Assembly (NCBI RefSeq): GCF_016808095.1
Contig: NC_068979.1
Span: 27,361,960-27,425,959 of the forward strand
Direction: 5' to 3'
DNA from: Vigna angularis
Lineage: Eukaryota; Streptophyta; Magnoliopsida; Fabales; Fabaceae
DNA length: 64,000 nt
Below are positions 49,441 through 60,852 of the stretch, in pieces. Position 1 is the stretch's first letter. Each line of letters begins with the position of its first letter. A program made the translations under genes and the position numbers. Below the pieces are notes generated by a model. That model was given only the letters and a program-made list of their open reading frames with translations. It was not told the DNA's origin and did no database searches.

Positions 49441-51889
49441 CACACCACCTAGATTAGCTCAATCAGAGGTCACACCTGAAATGTACCAATACCAACTACT
49501 TATAACCCATGTGTCGTTCTAACCTTACCATACAAAACTTGTTCACCAAAACAAAACGTATTCACCAAAGCAGGATAGTTCAAGTCATCATACATCGCAA
49601 TTTCGGTCTTATCTCTCCGACCCCTAAAAAACTTATAAGTAAAAACTTCGTTGCTGATCACAACAGACACTATACTCAACTCGAACTGAAAACCTACGAA
49701 TGAGACATCCATCTATTTCTACTCCCTCTGAAGAGGAAGATGTATTACTCGAACCTCTATCCTTTCCACTACCCTTTATAGGCGAAGAGACCCTTTTTCT
49801 ACTGCCTCTTACAAGCAAATAAGACATTTTCGGTCTACTAAGTACGATAAGAAGATCCCACACATAATCTGTATTTCACTCTCAAACGGCAAACATACAT
49901 AGTAACATAACAACCTCCCCATCAACCCATGCTAACCCAACTCCAGCTACTACAACACACTAGCCTTACTTGGATCTCGAACAGTCCCTCCCTAAAATGC
50001 CAACCAACACTTACAATTTAACCAAAATAGTTAGGTTTCAATCACTAACCGAGCATCATTTTCACATAATTTACAAGGCAAACTATTGTCGTTGTGTTGA
50101 TGCTAAGAACACCTCAAAGCAGCACCTATACAAGTCTAATAACAAATTAGAAAACATTAAGACACTTCCTGTCAAACACCTGTCCCCAGATCTAGTCAAA
50201 CTCACTCATTCCCCAACCGCCAAATGCAAACAACATTAAGCCACTGCTCTATATATATTAGTAACCTAAACCCATTTGTTCCAACACTTAAAACTGACAT
50301 TTCATATTCAATCACTTCAGAAAATAGAACCAAAAGCACTTAGGATCAATTTTTACTACCAACAGATTTAATTACATGTTTCACATGTTACTATTTTATT
50401 AGCCAACATAAATCATATATTTATTCTAACAGAAAGCCTTGATAATCTAATAATTCACATGCATTCCTGCCAAGGCCCACGTTCTCAACATGCCCCACCC
50501 ATTCCAACAATTATAAACAGCAAACCAAAATGTTATTTCAATAAAATAACGGCTTTATTCAGTCTTGGCAATAAAGTGTATTTCAAAATCACCACTCAAA
50601 CACCTTTTCCTAACCTTTACGCATTATGCACCAAACATACACAAAGTCTGCATTAAGGCATTCCCTTAAACTAGGTCTAGGACCAAAACATGTAGGCACG
50701 TCAAAACCATTTCATTAGCCAACCTTTCAAGGAACAATTCTAATGCACAAAAAACAAATGGAAGAACTATGATGCAAGAAAAATTATACCAACTTGGTTA
50801 CAACCCCCTGCATACAAGGTTCTTAATCTAAGGAATATTGTCTAACCCCACAATTCCTAGCATCATCGTTAGTGTAGAAATAACATATTAAAAGAGGTAA
50901 AATGAATATTTTATGATAGGTGTTATGATGACATAGTTCCACAGTCATAAAAAGTCTACATTTTTATGACGTGATAAGGACTGTGTCATAATAAGTCTAC
51001 CTTACTATGTCATGTTTTGGAATGTTTGTTATAGAAGGTTAGTCTATTATGATACACTTTCATTTACCTATCATAACATATCTATGTTACTATGACATAC
51101 TTTTGTTTTCCTGTCATGGTATCCTCACCTTCTATAATGAACTTCTCTTCATCTATCATAATATATCTCATGTTTTATGATAGACTTTTGATCATTATCC
51201 TAATAGGTGTTGTTTAAGTTCAACCTACTATGAAAGACAGTGTTATTGACATCATATAAAGTTTTTTTTTTTTGTTATTTCCTATTTTACCATCTATCTA
51301 TTCAATTTACCTAGAAATCCCAACAAATTCAACAGACCAAACAATCTATGCAAATCATTTCATACATTAAATTATCCCAAAATATGTAAAATATTAATTT
51401 GTATATAAATAAACCTACATACAATCTTTACTATTGTTACAAATATTGTCCCAACAATTGTAAAATACTAAATTGTAAAGATATTTCTACAAGTCACTAA
51501 CACTTAAAAGAAAATAAGTTCATTTTGTTCTAATTTTTTTTATCTCTCTACCTTCCAATGAAGATGAATCATTAAATATCTTCAAAAAGAATATAATGGA
51601 GTTAAAAACAATATTTAATTTTCAATCAGATAAGTATTTAGTAAATTTTTTATATATTATACAAATCACATACTTTGTGTTATACAACAAATTAAATCGT
51701 TATATTACTAAAAAGATGAAGATATTTAAACAATATATGGAAATAGTATCAAAATCCTAATAACATGTGTCCAATAGATAATGCAATGGTCACAACACAT
51801 TTTAGAAGACACGTTCCTATTAAAAATGAGTCACTAAATGATAATATTTTCTAAAATTTAAATATTAATGTGAATGAAATTGCGTATAA
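49441..51889. other. Intergenic DNA, possible transposon remnant
   Basis: A minus-strand frame from an ATG at about 49829 has coding-like, Ser/Gly/Lys-rich composition (SSPIKGSGKDRGSSN), and an overlapping frame runs at 49500-49712. Neither is recognised. At 50920-51240 there are repeated TATGACATA and TCATAATA-type words in both orientations, like subterminal repeats of a DNA transposon. No complete gene is supported. Confidence 0.35.
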
Positions 51890-53540
51890 AGGAAATTATT
51901 GTTCGTTTCCAATGATTGCTCTACACTAACCTCTAGAATGAATGAAGAATGATGTCTTAATTTGCATTTTGAGGCTAATTGTTTTGTTTATTCATCCCAA
52001 ATTAATAGTTTACTTAGACGTCATTTCTTATTCAGTTATAGACAATAGTTACACATTCCAAACCTACTTTTTCTTTATTTGTTATCATAGAATCATAAAA
52101 GGAAGGCTTTCGCACTTGATATCGCATTGTTTCTTGCATAAAACATTCGTGTTATATAGTAAAGGCGTATGGGAAACTATACATACATGAGTATGAGTGT
52201 TGGTGTTTGCGTTTCGTTTTAGAATTGCTACCTTTTTATTTTATTAGAGGTTCAATAGTTTCCCACTTTATTTGGGCGTAAAACATTCGTATCATGTAAC
52301 GTGCTCTTTCAGGTAATTTATAAGTTGTAGTATAACTTTATTTGTTTTTTAGCTTTCCAAATTGCAACGTACATTTATAAGAAATTTATCATAGCCTTGG
52401 ATAATTATTTTGTCTATGTTATCTAGTCAACGTTTTTTACTAGTATAAAAAAAGTTTTGACATATATCATTTTTTACCTTTAACATTTGAAAAAAACGTT
52501 AGCGTTATAAAAACGGTTTTGACGTTTTTTTATCTGGTCAACGTTTTTTACTAGTATAAAAAAGGTTTTGACGTATATTATTATAGTGGAATTGATGTGG
52601 AAAGAAAAAAACAACCTTGAATGCATTGAAAATTGTCATTTTTTTGTTATTAATTAATGTTAAAAATGATCATTTTTCAACGCTAATTAACGATGAAAAT
52701 AGTTATTTTCTGACATTAAGTGACCTCAAAAATGGTTATTTTTAGATGTTAATTAAAAATGTTTTTGCTATTTTTTGACCTGAATCATCTCCTTTATTTT
52801 TTTTAATAAATAGTGATTCATTTTTACAACTTTACAAAACTTGAAAAGCAGAAAACCAACAAATGTAGCTTAGTTTTGATAGTTATGGTTATTCTTTTTG
52901 GTTGAAATGTTTTTTTACCACCTCTCAAAACCCATGAGCCCTTACTTTGACTCTGTGTGAAGTTCAAAAATTATTTAAAAAATCAATTGCGGCAGATCTT
53001 TAAATGACCATATAACTTTGGTTTCTTCTAGATTCTTTAAAAAAGGTCGTTTTCTATCTTTCATTCGTTTATTTTATTTTTTCCAAACTTTGAAAAAATA
53101 TTTCACATACTTAGACTTTGAATTTTGATATAAATTTTTTTGTGGGGTCTTGTCATGATATTTTGGTCCTTTCAACAAATTTTCAGGTCATTTGGAGTTG
53201 TTTTGAATATACTCTCAATTTTATCCTAAGTTTGGATGTATACGATGTATGAACAACAAACAAGTTCAAAAATATCAATATCAACAATATGAACAAGTTC
53301 AACCAATTTATAGCCCATAAAAAATGAGAATGGAAACGAGACCAACATTCTTGAAGGTGGGTTCGCCAGAATAAATGTTGTCGCTAATAAAGTAGAACGC
53401 GTCTATGCTCTAAAGAGTACCTATGCACAAAATCAACCGGTCAAAAAGAAAGAAAATCATAGCTAAAGTAGTTAATCAACATGTATTTGTGTAAAATGAA
53501 AAAAGATTACATGTGTTAGTCACGAAAAGCTTCGCCTGAA
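51890..53540. repeat. 1.65-kb direct repeat, copy A
   Basis: Nearly identical to 60853-62510 in its first 350 bp (from GGAAATTATT...CGTTTCCAATGATTGCT), and clearly related after that through the CATGAGCCCTTACTTTGA phrase to AGCTTCGCCTGA. The included 82-codon open frame is identical in both copies. It is noncoding as far as I can see. It ends where a copia relic begins (about 53540). Confidence 0.85.
52430..52590. repeat. Internal repeats, possible CACTA-type end
   Basis: TCAACGTTTTTTACTAGTATAAAAAA occurs twice (about 52428 and 52537), and the segment ends TTATAGTGG. Reversed, this starts CACTATAATA, which resembles a CACTA transposon end. The segment is absent from copy B of the surrounding repeat, so it may be an insertion. 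Confidence 0.4.
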
Positions 53541-55090
53541 TATAGTGCATTTTTACTTGAACACAAGTATCACAAAAGATATTAGAAATAACATTATCAA
53601 TTTTGGCAACATGAATATAGTTTTCTTTCAACACTTTTTAAACACTCTGATAGGAAACATGTCCAAGGCAGGAATGTCATAAAGAAACTATACAATTTAC
53701 AGAAGTGTGATTAACATTCAAAGTGAGAGAAGAGCGAAAGGGGTAAAAAACATATAATCCATCTTTTAGGAAGCATTTAAGCATGATCTACTTTTTGTCT
53801 GAGTTTTAACATAGTAGACATTAGAATGAAATTCAAAATACACATGATTGTCTTAGGCAAATTTGGAAACACTGATTAAATTTTTTGAAATATGAGGAAC
53901 ATGCACAAGGTTTTTAAAAAGAACTATTTATTTTAGGTGGGTTGTGAAAGTAGTAGAACCAATATGAGAAATAGATATACCTGTTCCATTACCTAGAGTG
54001 ACCAAGTGATTTTCAGTATAGGAACACTTAGTTGTAACATTATTAGAGTTGTGAGTTATATGGTGTGTAACACCAATATCTAGATACAAAAAATGATCAT
54101 TTAGAGTGGATAGTGTTCCCATAATTGAAGGAGTATAATCATGAATTTTCAAGGAATAAAGTTGAGATTGGTTAGCAAAAATAAAAGGTTGAAAGTCATG
54201 TTCAAATATGTGCCAACAATTTGTGGAATTATCACCAAGCCTATTGCAAATTTGACATTATGCTTTATATTGCTGCCAAGAACTTCTTAGAGCATTCTTG
54301 GTGTTGTTGAAATGTTGATTATAGACAAATGACTTATTTTGGTTTGTAAGATTAAGAAACTTTGTTTCTATAGTTGTTGTTGGAACTTAAGATGACAATG
54401 TTATTGATAACAACAAAAATCAATGGTTTTGTATTTTTCAAGACGTTTTTCATGGGACAAGAGCAAGGCCTCTATTTCTACAATGGTGTAGGGATTTGGG
54501 CAGGTGAAAATAAAAGTGACGAAATTGTCAGTCTTCTTAAAGTATCAATAATTTGTCAACATGGACTTTTATGAAGATAAGAGATCCAATGACTATTAGA
54601 GAGTCAACAATCTTGATATCAAGAAGATAAGTATCAACGTTTCTATATTTTTTAGGTATTCTAAGCTTAATCATTAAAGATTTTACCTAAGCTTTAGATT
54701 AAGATGCATGGTAAACATGTAGCTTGTTCCAGATTTAGGAAGTAATAGTGAGGCTAACCATTTGAGTGAGAACATACATGTCTGTAGAAGCAAGAAGCCA
54801 AGCAACCAAGAGTTGATCTTGTTCCTCATATTAGAGATAAGCGAGATTAACTATGTTGTGAAGGACATCATTAGGATTAAGGTGTTTGGGTTGACTATCT
54901 TGACCATATAAGAATTTGAAAATTTGTAATCCTCTAATCGTGGCAAACACCTATTGCAACCATAGCAAGAAATTTTCAATGGTAAGTTTGAAGGAGATGA
55001 ATGTGTTGAAAGTGTGAAGGTGGTAGGAGGAGGGATTAGTAGTGGTTTCATAATTGTGGATATAAGAAGAATTTTCAGAAATCATGAAAA
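53540..55090 (-). pseudogene. Ty1-copia gag/protease/pre-integrase relic
   Basis: Read on the minus strand from about 55050, a gag start (FKLTIENFLLWLQQ, then AIRGL-like) is followed by a gap. A protease-like region follows at 54152-53928: YLDIGVTHHITHNSNN then TLGNGTGISISHIGST, matching the copia D-S/T-G-A-T-H-H block with Ser/Thr replaced by Ile. Next come NLISVSKFAQDNHVYFEF-like remains (about 53880) and a HSCLGHVSYQS pre-integrase piece (about 53650). The relic is truncated before the integrase core at the junction with repeat copy A. Multiple stops make it dead. It is a different copia lineage from the 33157-38052 element. Confidence 0.75.
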
Positions 55091-55379
55091 TAGCTGTGAT
55101 GATCATGTAAGGAAAAGAAATAAAGAGAGAGGGGGAAGAATATAGAATAACTACGAAAAGTATTTTGCAAAAAAATTGTTAAGCTAAGAAAAAACACAAA
55201 TATATAAAAAAAATAGGAGAAAAAAAATAAGATAATAAATTTCTTTGTGTCGTGTTATCATACACTTTATATAGTAAAAGGAGTAAAATATTGTCTCTTG
55301 TAGTCCTACACTATTATTATTGTCACCATCGATATTGCATATTTGATCTCCTTTGTTACTAAAGTTATTGATAAAAAAT

Positions 55380-55753
55380 GGTTAAATATGTTTTTGATCC
55401 CTTAACTTTCAGTGAAAATTAGAATTAGTCCCTCTTCAAAATTTTGGACTAATTTAGTCTCCAAACTTTATAAATGTGTGAATTTAGTCCTTTTAACCAA
55501 ATTTTGTTAACTTTATTTGATGTTTCAAACGCATTTCTTAATTAACATTGAAGCAAAAATGTGTCAAACGGTATAAACAACTGAAATGCTATCATAAAAC
55601 GCACTTGAAACATCAAATAAACCTAACAAAATATAGTTAAAAGGACTAAATTCACACATTTCTAAAGTTTGGGGACTAAATTAGGCCAAAGTTTTGAAGA
55701 GGGACTAATTCTAATTTTCACTAAAAGTTAAGGGACTAAAAACATATTTAACC
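55380..55753. mobile_element. Mutator-like MITE (374 bp)
   Basis: The ends GGTTAAATATGTTTTTGATCCC and its inverted copy at 55732-55753 form TIRs of about 130-150 bp, including TTAGTCCCTCTTCAAAATTTTGG. The flanking 9-mers ATAAAAAAT (55371-55379) and CTAAAAAAA (55754-55762) match at 7 of 9. It has no coding capacity. The TIR style matches the larger elements at 602, 23030, 24153 and 26331. Confidence 0.8.
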
Positions 55754-56398
55754 CTAAAAAAAAGCAAAGAATGAAACGTGTTTGATGGAAATCTTGTTTT
55801 AAGAAGTTTGTTATGAAATGTATCATACATAATTTAAAAAACTTGTATTGAAAATCTTGTTCCAAAAATTCAGTTTTGAAACTCATTTCATTAAAGTTTG
55901 CTTTGGAAACCTTACCTTAAAAAGATTATTCCAAACATCATGTGATGTATTTCAAAACATTTGTTCCAAAATACACTGCGGTATGTTCCTGAAAACGCTG
56001 TCCCAAAAATTCTAAAAGGTTTGTTCCTGCATATTTCGAGAGCAGTTACTCCAAAAGTCACATTTATAAAAAATAAAATGGTCATTTTCAAAATAGAGAA
56101 TTGCATTTAGAAATTACGGAGATGACGAAAGAAAAATCCCAGCAAAATAAATACTCGAAGCCTATTGGGCCTTTATATGAGCCGTCGGATTTTTGCACAA
56201 AATGATCCCAACCGTGGGATTTAGGTTTCTCAAAAACCCTAATCTAATAAATCCACCCGCCCCTCTGTTGTCGTTATTTCGCTTCCGTTCCTTCCTCTCC
56301 CACTCTTCTGCCCCTAATCTAATAAACCGTTCTTTCAATCAATTTCAGTTTAGGTTTTGAATTGTTTGGCTGAGAAACGTGTTTTTGCGTTAAATTAG

Positions 56399-56467
56399 GG
56401 CAATGTTGGATTGATTTTCACTAAGGGTGACCTTGAGGAGGTCGGTGAGGAAGTTGCCAAGTGCAAG
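56399..56467 (+). pseudogene. Ribosomal protein P0 (uL10) exon fragment
   Basis: After an acceptor-like TTAG, 23 codons read [19 protein letters not shown] then AKCK, and end at a GT donor (56468). This is the [23 protein letters not shown] region of the 60S acidic stalk protein P0, with a Tyr-to-Cys change. The upstream exon with the start codon and all downstream exons are missing. About 160 bp upstream lies an AAACCCTAA telo-box (about 56234-56242) in a region of ribosomal-gene-leader style, so part of the promoter may be retained. This is a fragment and not a working gene. Confidence 0.75.
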
Positions 56468-56845
56468 GTAAACTCATATTTTTGCTTCTGTTTTTTTTTT
56501 TATGTTATTATATTTATTTTATTGCATTCGGTATTTAATAATGTTTTTTTCTGTTTTTTTTATATAAAAGTGATATTTTTTAATTAGATTATCATATTGC
56601 TGGTTTAGTGATTAGGGATTGGGTGAGTCTCTTTAGGCTGAAAAATGAGTGACCTAAAACAGTACTATTGAAGTGAATGATACTGATTACTCTGCTCCTA
56701 ATTACTCTGCGATTGCAAGTTGCGAATCACAAGCTTGATTTTTGTACAATTTAAATGCATAAGGTTGGATTTATTTATCCAAATATGTTGGTTACGACTG
56801 GAGGAATTGGTCATTACGCTTGGTTGTGTTCTTTTGTATTTATAA

Positions 56846-57435
56846 ATGAACAACAAACAAGTTCAAAAATATCAATATCATTAATATGAACAAGTTCAAC
56901 CAATTTATAGCCCATAAAACATGAGAATGGAAACGAGACCAACATTCTTGAAGGTGAGTTCAGTTCTAAGCACTAAAGAGTACCTATACAGAACGCGTCT
57001 ATGCACTAAAGAGTACCTATGCAGAACGCGTCTATGCACTAAAGAGTACCTATGCAGAACGCGTCTATGCACTAAAGAGTACCTATGCAGAACGCGTCTA
57101 TGCACTAAAGAGTACCTATGCAGAACGCGTCTATGCACTAAAGAGTACCTATGCACAAAATCAAGCGGTCAAAAAGAAAGAAAATCATAACTAAAGTAGA
57201 ATAGAACTACAAAAATTATCAAAAAAACTGAGTTCTTTTTACGAGTTTAATATGTTGATAAATACGCAGAACTAAAAATTCATTTCGAATAATTGAACCT
57301 TCTCAAATTGAACACGTAATGGATCTTGAAGTAATATTTCCGCATCTCCTGACCAAATCTACTGACATTAGGATTACTTATCAATGGCTGATCCAGTTTG
57401 AAACATGTATCACGAAAAGGCTTTGCTTGAAGAGG
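56846..57435. repeat. Third copy (C) of the 51890/60853 repeat, partial
   Basis: From GAACAACAAACAAGTTC through GACCAACATTCTTGAAGG to GGTCAAAAAGAAAGAAAATCAT it matches 53249-53470 closely. It ends in a diverged ACGAAAAGGCTTTGCTTGA (about 57412). It contains the 33-bp tandem array. Confidence 0.75.
56970..57157. repeat. 33-bp tandem array (about 6 units)
   Basis: Units GCACTAAAGAGTACCTATGC plus AGAACGCGTCTAT start at 56970, 57003, 57036, 57069, 57102 and 57135; the last is partial. They are almost identical, differing at one base in the first unit. Because 33 is divisible by three, frames stay open on both strands as 11-residue repeats. Repeat copy A has a single unit at the same position (about 53393-53425). 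Confidence 0.95.
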
Positions 57436-57596
57436 GTTTGAGCAGAGAACAAGGTTTTGCACAAAGATAAAGTAAAAATTTTTAATCTTCTGTCTAAATT
57501 TTTAATGAATTCACTAAAATATAATGTCCGAAAAGTGATACTCCGACGTGTTATAACTTTTTGACTCTAGGGCTTTCGATGTCATACTTGAGTACA

Positions 57597-58627
57597 CACT
57601 AGTGCAAACACAGCGTATAACGTCACGCGTTCAACCGTTCAATGTCCAACCATTGAATAGTCAACGTTAAAAATGACCGATGATATTTTTGTAAAAAAAT
57701 GCATTTATTAGATGTCGTTTAGAATTGTAATTTGATGTCAATTTATTATATTGGGTAAATTTTACGAAAATGCTTGTCGCCAAGATTAAAATGTATTTAC
57801 GTATGACGTCGAATTCCCTAGAATTAGACGTCAAAAGGATATAAAACATCGAATATTTCAACGTTAAACGTTAAAAGGTTAGTGAATTTAATAAAAATTT
57901 GAGCAAGAGATTGAAATTCATTCATTTTATCTTAGCGCGCGATACCTTCCTCTTTGCTCAAACTTTTCTAGAACGAAGTTTGACAACCATAACATGTAAT
58001 ATTTCTTTCATTTGTTATAAATGCATGTACATTAACTACTTTATGTATGATTTTCGTTTGTTTTGACCGGTGCTATCACTTTATTTCGACGAAGCCACCT
58101 TTTGAAGGTTCGTTTTCGTTTTCGTTTTGAAGAATTTATTTGTTGAACTTGTTTGTTATTTTTTTTGTTGAACTTGTTTGTTGTTGTTGTTTGGTTGAAC
58201 TAGTTTGTTGTTGTTGTTTGATTGAACTTGTTTGTTGTTGTTTGGTTGAACTAGTTTGTTGTTGTTTGGTTGAACTAGTTTGTTGTTGTTGTTTGATTGA
58301 ACTTGTCTGTCGTTTGTTGTTGTTGTTGTTTGTTGTTGATACTACATTACACGTTCATAGTTTATATTTTATAAAATACCAAAAACTGGACTTTGTTGTT
58401 TTTTTACTTTTCAAGTCTCGTAGAGTTGTAAAAAAGGATCACAATTAATTAAAAAAACAAAAAAAATGATTAACGTCGAATATTGACAAAATTCAACGTT
58501 AATGTGCTTAACGTCAAATTGTTCTATGTTCGACGTCAATTTAGCGTCTCCTGATATGATGTCGACTTCGAATTCGACATGAAAGGCCGAAAAACAACAA
58601 CGTTATATGATGTTTTTGTACTAGTGA
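57597..58627. mobile_element. Candidate non-autonomous CACTA element
   Basis: The left end CACTAGTGCAAACACAGCGT and the right end, reversed, CACTAGTACAAAAACATCAT, agree over the first 16 bp or so and then by ...TATAACGT. Subterminal AACGTTAAACG and GACGTC-type words occur on both sides. The flanking trimers ACA and ATA differ by one base, so the 3-bp target duplication is imperfect. The interior holds a GTT-rich minisatellite (58140-58335). No transposase is present. Confidence 0.6.
58140..58335. repeat. GTT-rich minisatellite
   Basis: Degenerate 24-30 bp units of GTTGAACTTGTTTGTTGTTG alternate with TGATTGAAC/TGGTTGAAC variants. They give an artefactual frame of ELVCCCC-type repeats. Confidence 0.85.
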
Positions 58628-59290
58628 TATTTTCATCTTCGCACCAAAAGTTTTTGTGAAATTTACCCAATATGACAGTTGGAAATTGGGAATTTCGTCG
58701 TTTAATGAGCATATGATTTTGAAAAATTATAAATTTTGAGGTCTAAATTGAACATCTATTAACAAAAATGTCATCTGTCATTTTAAATGTTTTATGTTTT
58801 TCTTTCTGACGTTAAACGCGAGACATTGAATTTTTACTTTGCACTGGTCTCATTTAAAAAACTTTAATACGGTAACTTATGTGTCCAAAATTCACTTGAA
58901 ATATATATAATGAACTAGAGGGTAAAATAGTTAGAAAGAGAGGTCATTCAAATAAACCATAAAAAAACAAAGCCTTTTTTTTCTTATAAAAGAAAAAAAA
59001 TAGATTAGAACACTATTAGCAGGAAACAAAAAAGGCTAGTTTTCAATTTATTATACTTTAATCTGATATTCGATAAGTAACAGATGAGCAACCAATGATT
59101 TTTTTAGCAGGTCGAGTAACATTATCCTATCCGACCCAACCTATTACCGTCTCTAATTATCATATTCATTTTTTTCAAAATTTAAATTTAAGTGAATTAT
59201 TAAATTTACATTAGGGCACAATATATGTCTTGAAATTTACAAAACCTTAAAAATAACAAGATACTTTTACCGAGGCAAGACACATTCTTC
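58628..59290. other. Intergenic DNA upstream of the DAO gene
   Basis: A second CACTGGTC-type element-end-like word lies at about 58845. Noncoding AT-rich sequence continues to the DAO promoter. No gene is supported. Confidence 0.4.
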
Positions 59291-59292
59291 AC

Positions 59293-59300
59293 TATATATA
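59293..59300 (+). promoter_or_regulatory. TATA box of the DAO-like gene
   Basis: TATATATA about 59 bp upstream of the start codon, a normal plant spacing. Confidence 0.6.
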
Positions 59301-59358
59301 CTAGTGAGTTAACTAATTCTTCAGCTCTGAAAAACTGAGAGTGATATCCAAGGCAGAG

Positions 59359-60450
59359 ATGGAGGCTACCGTTCCTGTGGTGGATTTTCAGAAGCTTTCA
59401 GAAGGAGAGGAGTGGAAGAAGCTAAGAGAAGCATGTGAGAAATGTGGTATTTTCAGGGTCATCAACCACCCTATTCCAGAAACACTCATGAAAGAGATGA
59501 AATCAGCAGTCAAATTCTTGCATGATCTTCCTTCAGAGATAAAAATGCGCAACAAATCCATAATTCCTGACAGTGGTTATATTCCACCGCTTCCATCAAG
59601 TCCTCTATATGAGGCCATGGCGATATATGACTTTCATAAATCACCACAGGCACTTGAAGATTTCCTCTCCCAGCTGAATTTACCACCCCATTACAGGTTC
59701 CTTTCTTCAACCTCTCTCTTTATCTCACCCCATTTATGAAACTAACTAATTAAGTGCGTGAAAAGAATATTTTTCAAATTTGTTTGCATGACAGCAAAAT
59801 AGTAAAAGCTTATGGGAAAGCAATTCATGACTTGGCATCAACTATGGCAGAAAAGATGGGCAAGTGTTTGGGTATAGAGGATGTTGATTTCAAGGACTGG
59901 CCTTTCCTTTTAAGAAGTATAAAATACAATTTCAGCCCAGAAAATATAGGTGAAATGGGAGTAATGTTGCACTCAGATACAGGATTTATCACTCTACTTC
60001 AAGATGATGAAACTGTTAGTGGTCTTGAGCTGTTGGATGATTCTGGCTTATTAAAAGCAGTGACTCCCAAATCAGGGTCCTTCCTCTGTATTGTTGGAGA
60101 TGTTGGACATGTGAGCATATATAGATTAACAAGTTTATATTTTCTTTCTTTTGAATTACATTAATATGCATAGTCTTGAAAATAAATATACCCTTTTGTG
60201 ACAGGTTTGGAGCAATGAAAAATTTTGGAATGCGAGGCATCGTGTAATTTGCAAGGAAACATGTAGTCGTTATTCGTTTGGTGTATTTATGTTAGCAGCA
60301 AGGGATGGTATTGTTGAGGCGCATCCAAAGTTGGCGGAACTTAACGATGGTCCACGTTATCGACCATTTAAGTATGAAGATTTAAGGGAGTTCAGAATCC
60401 TCACAGGAAAGAGAAATGCTGAAGTTCTTCATCAATATCGCATTGCTTAG
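59359..60450 (+). CDS. DAO: DAO-type 2-oxoglutarate/Fe(II)-dependent dioxygenase
   Basis: Probably a dioxygenase for auxin oxidation, a cytosolic enzyme that converts IAA (or its conjugates) to the oxindole form using 2-oxoglutarate, oxygen and Fe(II). Three exons join in phase: 59359-59696, 59795-60110 and 60205-60450. They total 900 nt, 299 aa, the normal length of DAO proteins. The N-terminal region has VPVVDFQKL and REACEKCGIFRVINHPIP. The catalytic core has His172 and Asp174 (MLHSDTGFITLLQDD), His230 (WNARHRV) and the 2-oxoglutarate-binding Arg240-x-Ser242 (SRYSFGVF). The GDVGHVWSNE stretch spans intron 2. The start is the ATG at 59359; an upstream GTG in frame is ignored. No defect is seen. 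The DAO subgroup is recognised from memory; other 2-ODD subgroups remain possible. The gene lies between direct repeats (51890 and 60853). Confidence 0.88.
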
Positions 60451-60485
60451 TCCTTTCTGTGCACGCAAACACATCAAACAACACC

Positions 60486-60610
60486 ACTTTACAATAAAAA
60501 ATAAAGTTCCCAATAACACCATTTTTCCATGCAAGTCTCAAAATGCTGTGATTCTATCATTGTTGTTTTGCGTTACTATTGAACTTGTTAAACATCAGAA
60601 TGAAATAAAG
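60486..60610 (+). terminator. Likely polyadenylation region of the DAO-like gene
   Basis: AATAAA-type signals occur at about 60492-60502 (AATAAAAAATAAAG), and GAAATAAAG at about 60601, 40-150 bp after the stop codon. Confidence 0.4.
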
Positions 60611-60852
60611 TTCTGATCAATTATGCTATGATTGATATCCATTGAAATAAATTCATTATAAACATCGACGTTACAGACGTGGAAAATAACAAAATTTCCA
60701 TGAATGATTAAGGATGAGATTTGCGTTCATTCGCTGATGATGGCATGATGCTTTTATTAACAACAAAATAGGAAATGCATTTACGTCTGAAAGAAAAAGG
60801 AGTTTTAACTTAAACAACTTAATGTTTTTTGAAAAAGTAGAATTGCTTAAAA

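Noticed and set aside
49500..49863. Overlapping minus-strand frames of 70-76 codons
   Set aside because: Composition is somewhat gene-like but there is no recognisable domain, and no convincing exon structure was found.
51942..52190. 82-codon frame identical to the one at 60905-61153
   Set aside because: The identity reflects a recent direct DNA repeat including untranslated flanks. There is no codon-level conservation signal or known family, so it is treated as noncoding repeat.
56970..57157. CRISPR-like array
   Set aside because: The units are contiguous with no unique spacers, and the genome is a plant.
56905..57190. Open frames on both strands with 11-residue repeats
   Set aside because: A consequence of a 33-bp tandem array whose length is a multiple of three. 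There are no start context, conservation or introns to support a protein.
58140..58448. Cys/Leu-rich 102-codon frame
   Set aside because: Translation of a GTT-rich minisatellite.
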